Source: Mesorhizobium sp. SOD10
Lineage (GTDB): Bacteria; Pseudomonadota; Alphaproteobacteria; Rhizobiales; Rhizobiaceae
Length of the DNA: 64,000 bases
Assembly (NCBI GenBank): GCA_000824805.1
Contig: CCNA01000034.1
Coordinates: forward strand, 186,001 to 250,000
Direction: 5' to 3'
Part shown: positions 60,767 through 64,000 of the stretch, piece by piece
Numbering within the stretch: the stretch's first letter is position 1
How the letters are laid out: every line of letters starts with the position of its first letter
Translations under genes and position numbers: made by a program
Notes under the pieces: generated by a model
The model's database searches: none
What the model saw: the letters and a program-made list of their open reading frames with translations, nothing else
What the model was told of the DNA's origin: nothing

Positions 60767-63220
60767 CTAAGGCTCGGCGTCAAATACAGGCGTGAATGCC
60801 CGGATCGTGCAGGGCGTGGGATTGACGTGGCGGATCTTCACCCTGCCCTGCCCTTCCCAGCTGTCGTCGATCGGGACCTCGACATTGCCGGTGTAGAGCT
60901 TAGCCTTGCCGTCGGGCGCGACGATCGAGGGCATGCGCACGGCCTCCCAGCGGCCGCGGATGAAGGACTGGATCTGAAGCCCCGTGGTGTCGGTCTCGAG
61001 CAGTGACAGGATCAGCTTGGCCACCTTCTTGCGGCGGCCGATGAGCGAGCCGTCCTGGCCGCCGACATCGAGCTCCAGCGTGTCGGCCTGCGCCTGGAAC
61101 GGAAGCCCGACCTGCCATTTGGCGGCGGTTGCGCCGCCAGGCAGCGTCACCTGGCCGGAGGCGACGGTGAGGCCGCGAAAGACCTTGCCGTCGGCCAGCA
61201 CGTCGACTTTCTCGCCATTGAGGTGGCCGAGGCCGGAGACGATGTTCACCGCGGCGCCGGAATAGGTCAGCCCGCAATCGACCCGGAAGGCGTCTTCCAG
61301 CGCGCCGTATTCGAAAGGCGCCTGCATCACCTCGATGTAGCGCTTGGTCACACCGCCGACGGTGCGCTTGACGATCAGCCAGATGTCGTCGACGCCATTC
61401 TGTCCGGGCGTGACCACCGCGCTCTCGACGACCGCCCAACCGGAGCCGGAAAATCCGCCGCCAAAGCGATGGCGATGCATGCCGCGCACTTCCTGGTTGG
61501 GTTGGTGGGTGTAGCCGCCGAGCTCGCCATTATCGAGCGGGAACCACAGCATCGGGTCCGGGTCGGTCTGGAAGGCGAGTTCGACCACGCCCTGCTTGGT
61601 GATGTGCTCGGAAATCTGGCCGATGTCGTCGGAGGTGAAGCGGCCGGTCTGTACCTGCGTCAGCTCCGCGATCGAGCGGCGCGAGCGCGTGACGTAGAGG
61701 AAGGACTGGCCGGCATCGACCGGCCGGATGCGGGCGCAGCCGAAGGTGCGCGAGCGGCGGTTCTTGAACGAGGATGGCGTCAGCGCCTCGTCTATGCCGG
61801 ATCCGGACAGCGCGCGGATGCCGCCCGAGGTACCGATCAGCAACGCACCGTCGGAATCGGCGATCCAGACGATGTCGTTGGCCTGGCCGCCGCCGGCCTG
61901 GATGAATTGCAGCGCGTCGTCATCCTTCTCGCCGAGCGCGAAATTGTCGAAGTCCCCGGTGGCCGAGGCATAGACCGAGAAGCGCCGGCTGAACGCCAGA
62001 CGTTCCTCGTAAAGCGAGCCCGATTCCACATATTTCCCCGGCACGAACGTGCCGAGACGCCAGCGGGTGATCGGGGTGAGGTTCGGCAGCGAATGCCCAT
62101 AGAGCCTGATGGTGACCACGGTGGTGCTGACGACGCTCGCGATCTTCGCCCAGCGCCAGATGCCGTCCGAGCCCAGCAGCCGGATCGTGCGCCCGACATC
62201 GGTCGATTGGAAGCCGGTATTGTCGTTGATGCCCATAATGGACGAGGCAGTGAGGTTGAACGGCGTCATCGTGTCGCCGTCTTCGTGCCAACCCATGCTT
62301 TTGATATAGCTGTCGTTCTGGTTGCTGTCGTCGGTAGCCGTCCAGTTTATGCGGTACGCCTGAAACGATACCGAGTTGGAGAACTCGAAGAAGCGCTTCT
62401 CGTTGCGCCCCCACCCAGTCTCCGCTGCGCGAGTGTCGAGCACGATCCAGTTGGTTCCGTCATAGCCCTCGAAGGTCCACGAGACGGGTGTGAATTGGGG
62501 ACTCGATGCGAGAGACTTTATCCAGTATGCGTCGCATATTTTAGTTGTAGAGCCCGGGAAGTCATAGGCTATCCAACCGTCGCCATGCGAGCCATCGTAA
62601 TAGTCGCTTGCTGCATCGTTGAATGCCTGCCACTCATTTCCTACTGAATACTTTCCTGTCACTGTGCCGCTTGGCGTAGTGACGCCTGTCATAAGAGGGT
62701 GTACAGCGCCTACGTCGGATGGCGTCATCGTGGTTCCGGTGTCGTTGATCTCGTCGTAAGGCCCATCCAGAAACTGGAAGTCGGTCAACGTCCAGGTGGT
62801 GTGCGCCTCGCGGGTCAGCACCTTGGGCGGATAATCGCGATGGGTGATCCACATCTGGTCGGCCGACTGCACATAGGCGAGTTCGAAAAGGTCCGCCTCG
62901 AGATAGGGCGACGCGATCTCGACCGTGCCGACGCGCGCGCCATAGGCGTAAACGCGGATATACTGATCGCCGAACTCCAGGCAGTAGGCCTGCTCGGAGG
63001 AGAAGATGAAGGGAATGGCGCGGGTCTTCTTCGCCGAGTTCTTCACCTCGTTGACGAAGTAGGTGCCGCCGCGGGCGCGGATGCCGCCATGCGGGAGTGT
63101 GACGAAGTTCTCGCATTTGGCGAGTGCTGCCCGATAGAGATCGAGCGAGGCGCGCGAGTGGAGCCTCGGCGAGATTTCGCCGCGGGTGAAGACGTCCTGG
63201 ACCGGGTAGAGCGCAGTCAT
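60767..63220 (-). CDS. Phage tail tube/nozzle-like protein with F5/8-type C insert
   Basis: An 817-residue protein. The N-terminus (DVFTRGEISPRLHSRASLDL, CENFVTLPHGGIRARGGTYF) is typical of the large tail-tube protein of T7-like phages and of prophage tail proteins. Residues about 178-312 read like a discoidin (F5/8 type C) carbohydrate-binding domain: WIAYDFPGSTTKICDAYWIK, SWTFEGYDGTNWIVLDTRAA, FFEFSNSVSFQAYRINWTAT. That stretch of DNA is visibly lower in GC. The rest is beta-propeller-like. The start at 63220 overlaps the previous stop (TGATG). The open frame to 63889 runs antisense to real coding. Confidence 0.78.
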   Translation of the reverse strand: MTALYPVQDVFTRGEISPRLHSRASLDLYRAALAKCENFVTLPHGGIRARGGTYFVNEVKNSAKKTRAIPFIFSSEQAYCLEFGDQYIRVYAYGARVGTVEIASPYLEADLFELAYVQSADQMWITHRDYPPKVLTREAHTTWTLTDFQFLDGPYDEINDTGTTMTPSDVGAVHPLMTGVTTPSGTVTGKYSVGNEWQAFNDAASDYYDGSHGDGWIAYDFPGSTTKICDAYWIKSLASSPQFTPVSWTFEGYDGTNWIVLDTRAAETGWGRNEKRFFEFSNSVSFQAYRINWTATDDSNQNDSYIKSMGWHEDGDTMTPFNLTASSIMGINDNTGFQSTDVGRTIRLLGSDGIWRWAKIASVVSTTVVTIRLYGHSLPNLTPITRWRLGTFVPGKYVESGSLYEERLAFSRRFSVYASATGDFDNFALGEKDDDALQFIQAGGGQANDIVWIADSDGALLIGTSGGIRALSGSGIDEALTPSSFKNRRSRTFGCARIRPVDAGQSFLYVTRSRRSIAELTQVQTGRFTSDDIGQISEHITKQGVVELAFQTDPDPMLWFPLDNGELGGYTHQPNQEVRGMHRHRFGGGFSGSGWAVVESAVVTPGQNGVDDIWLIVKRTVGGVTKRYIEVMQAPFEYGALEDAFRVDCGLTYSGAAVNIVSGLGHLNGEKVDVLADGKVFRGLTVASGQVTLPGGATAAKWQVGLPFQAQADTLELDVGGQDGSLIGRRKKVAKLILSLLETDTTGLQIQSFIRGRWEAVRMPSIVAPDGKAKLYTGNVEVPIDDSWEGQGRVKIRHVNPTPCTIRAFTPVFDAEP

Positions 63221-63819
63221 CAACGAAGACTCCGGAAATCGCCGCGCCGGGTCGCCCAAGCGCCGGTATAGAGCCGGCCGCCACGCTGGATGGCGTTGGC
63301 GCTGAAGGCCGTGTCGAGGGCGCGGTCGTAAGCCGCCCGGGCAATGTCGGTCATGCCGGCCTTGTGGGTCAGCGGATGCGCGATCTTGATCGCCAGCGCC
63401 GCCACCAGCACTTCGGTGAACAGCGCGTCCCAATCGTTCGGGTCTGTCAGATTGGCGATGTAGCGGATGGTCAGCGGCCCGGGCCGGTCGGAATAGATCA
63501 GCCCCGCCTCCTGGCGCCAGGAGATCGGCTGGCCGTCCGGCTCGCCATTGCTGGTTAATGGCAGCGGGCGGATGCAATCGGCCGGCAATTCGTAGACATA
63601 GTTCAGCGTGCAATCGCCGCTGCCGGTGTCCGAGCCAGCGACCTGCGCCGAGAGGATGGCGAAGACCCAGGCATGCTTGGCGAGCTCTCCTTCGCGGGTA
63701 AGGTCGAGGTGAAGGTTGAGCAGGCGGGCCGCCTTGACGTCCTGGTCGAGACTGTCGATCGGCGCTTCGTCGAGTACGGCCAAAGCCATGTTGGCGATGT
63801 CGAGCGGGGTGATGGCCAT
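63220..63819 (-). CDS. Phage tail tubular protein A-like (T7 gp11-like)
   Basis: A 199-residue protein. MAITPLDIANMALAVLDEAP, then SLDQDVKAARLLNLHLDLTR and LAKHAWVFAILSAQV, is the pattern of the small tail-tube/adaptor protein of T7-like phages, which joins the portal to the tail nozzle. The stop overlaps the start of the larger tail protein, so the two are coupled. It is the first gene visible in this operon within the window. Confidence 0.8.
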   Translation of the reverse strand: MAITPLDIANMALAVLDEAPIDSLDQDVKAARLLNLHLDLTREGELAKHAWVFAILSAQVAGSDTGSGDCTLNYVYELPADCIRPLPLTSNGEPDGQPISWRQEAGLIYSDRPGPLTIRYIANLTDPNDWDALFTEVLVAALAIKIAHPLTHKAGMTDIARAAYDRALDTAFSANAIQRGGRLYTGAWATRRGDFRSLR

Positions 63820-63875
63820 GGGTCAGCGCCTCGTCCGGTTTGGTCGAGCAAAAATCATGGGTAACTCCGGGCATG

Positions 63876-63898
63876 AAAAAAGCCGCCAATGGCGGCTT
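63876..63898 (-). terminator. Terminator upstream of the tail operon
   Basis: On the minus strand AAGCCGCC, ATT, GGCGGCTT then TTTTT: a compact 8-bp stem with U-tract. It probably ends the preceding (right-hand) phage transcript before the tail operon. Confidence 0.82.
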
Positions 63899-64000
63899 GG
63901 ATTGCGTGCGTTTATCCGCAGCCCCCCTGAGGCCAGCGGCCCCTCTGGTCTAACGGACACCCCGCAAAAGGAAAATCGGACGCTGCGCCGGCTTTTTGCC
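63899..64000. other. Right edge, no gene seen
   Basis: The last 100 bases lie upstream of the terminator. A second plus-strand GCCGGC-rich segment is present, but no gene can be supported before the window ends. Confidence 0.4.

Larger units (their letters stand above)
50844..64000 (-). mobile_element. Prophage with T7-like tail module (right end outside window)
   Basis: Nearly all genes from 50844 to the edge lie on the minus strand, many overlapping by one to four bases. They encode tail-tube/nozzle-like proteins, internal virion proteins, a tail fibre and a lysis cassette. Packaging, head, replication and integrase genes are not seen and may lie past 64000 or be lost. Three frameshifts in the large internal-virion gene suggest a defective or misassembled element. 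No attachment site could be identified near the left border (50719-50843). Confidence 0.85.

Overview
The window looks like the chromosome of a Rhizobiales alphaproteobacterium, most likely Mesorhizobium or a close relative. The basis is its high GC, an aapJQMP amino-acid ABC operon next to metC as in rhizobia, a CIRCE-controlled groESL operon, many LysR/TetR/SDR genes, and small dispersed palindromes of rhizobial type. This placement rests on gene content recognised by eye, not on a search.

Layout. 1-4.7 kb: a truncated MFS transporter, TetR and LysR regulators, an SDR oxidoreductase, an ATP-grasp-like protein and a methyltransferase-like protein. 4.8-7.1 kb: groES-groEL with promoter, CIRCE operator and terminator. 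7.1-12 kb: a TetR-controlled stress or detoxification cluster (MDR dehydrogenase, OsmC, SnoaL-like, second OsmC, GFA/CENP-V, AraC) in which three genes are broken by single-base lesions. 12-24.4 kb: accessory metabolism, including a YkgJ-LysE reading-frame fusion, duplicated and decayed SDR copies around an ArsR/SRPBCC-YCII pair, a Tat metallophosphoesterase, NIPSNAP, a choline-binding protein (choX) with a BetI-like regulator, and a cupin. 24.6-31.5 kb: housekeeping genes fumC, two DoxX genes, the ppk-ppx polyphosphate operon and a zinc-finger protein. 31.5-34.2 kb: a FAD monooxygenase, the brnTA toxin-antitoxin module and DUF2459. 34.2-40.2 kb: aapJQMP and metC. 40.3-43.4 kb: an ECF sigma factor, a DUF4142 protein, a cupredoxin and an HPP-CBS membrane protein. 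Identical bipartite motifs lie upstream of the sigma gene and of the DUF4142 gene. 43.4-50.7 kb: enoyl-CoA hydratase, TetR, an ion permease, several tiny membrane proteins, a GFA protein, a PAS protein and msrA.

From about 50.8 kb to the right edge nearly every gene lies on the minus strand and belongs to a prophage with T7-like tail architecture. In transcription order these are two tail-tube/nozzle-like proteins, a coiled-coil protein, internal virion proteins, a repeat-rich tail fibre and two tail-associated proteins, then an overlapping lysis cassette (GH108 muramidase, holin, Rz, Rz1 and small membrane proteins). The large internal-virion gene is split by three single-base frameshifts, so the prophage is probably defective unless the assembly is wrong there. 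One plus-strand gene sits as a possible moron between lysis and tail genes. No tRNA, rRNA, CRISPR array or intact insertion sequence was found.
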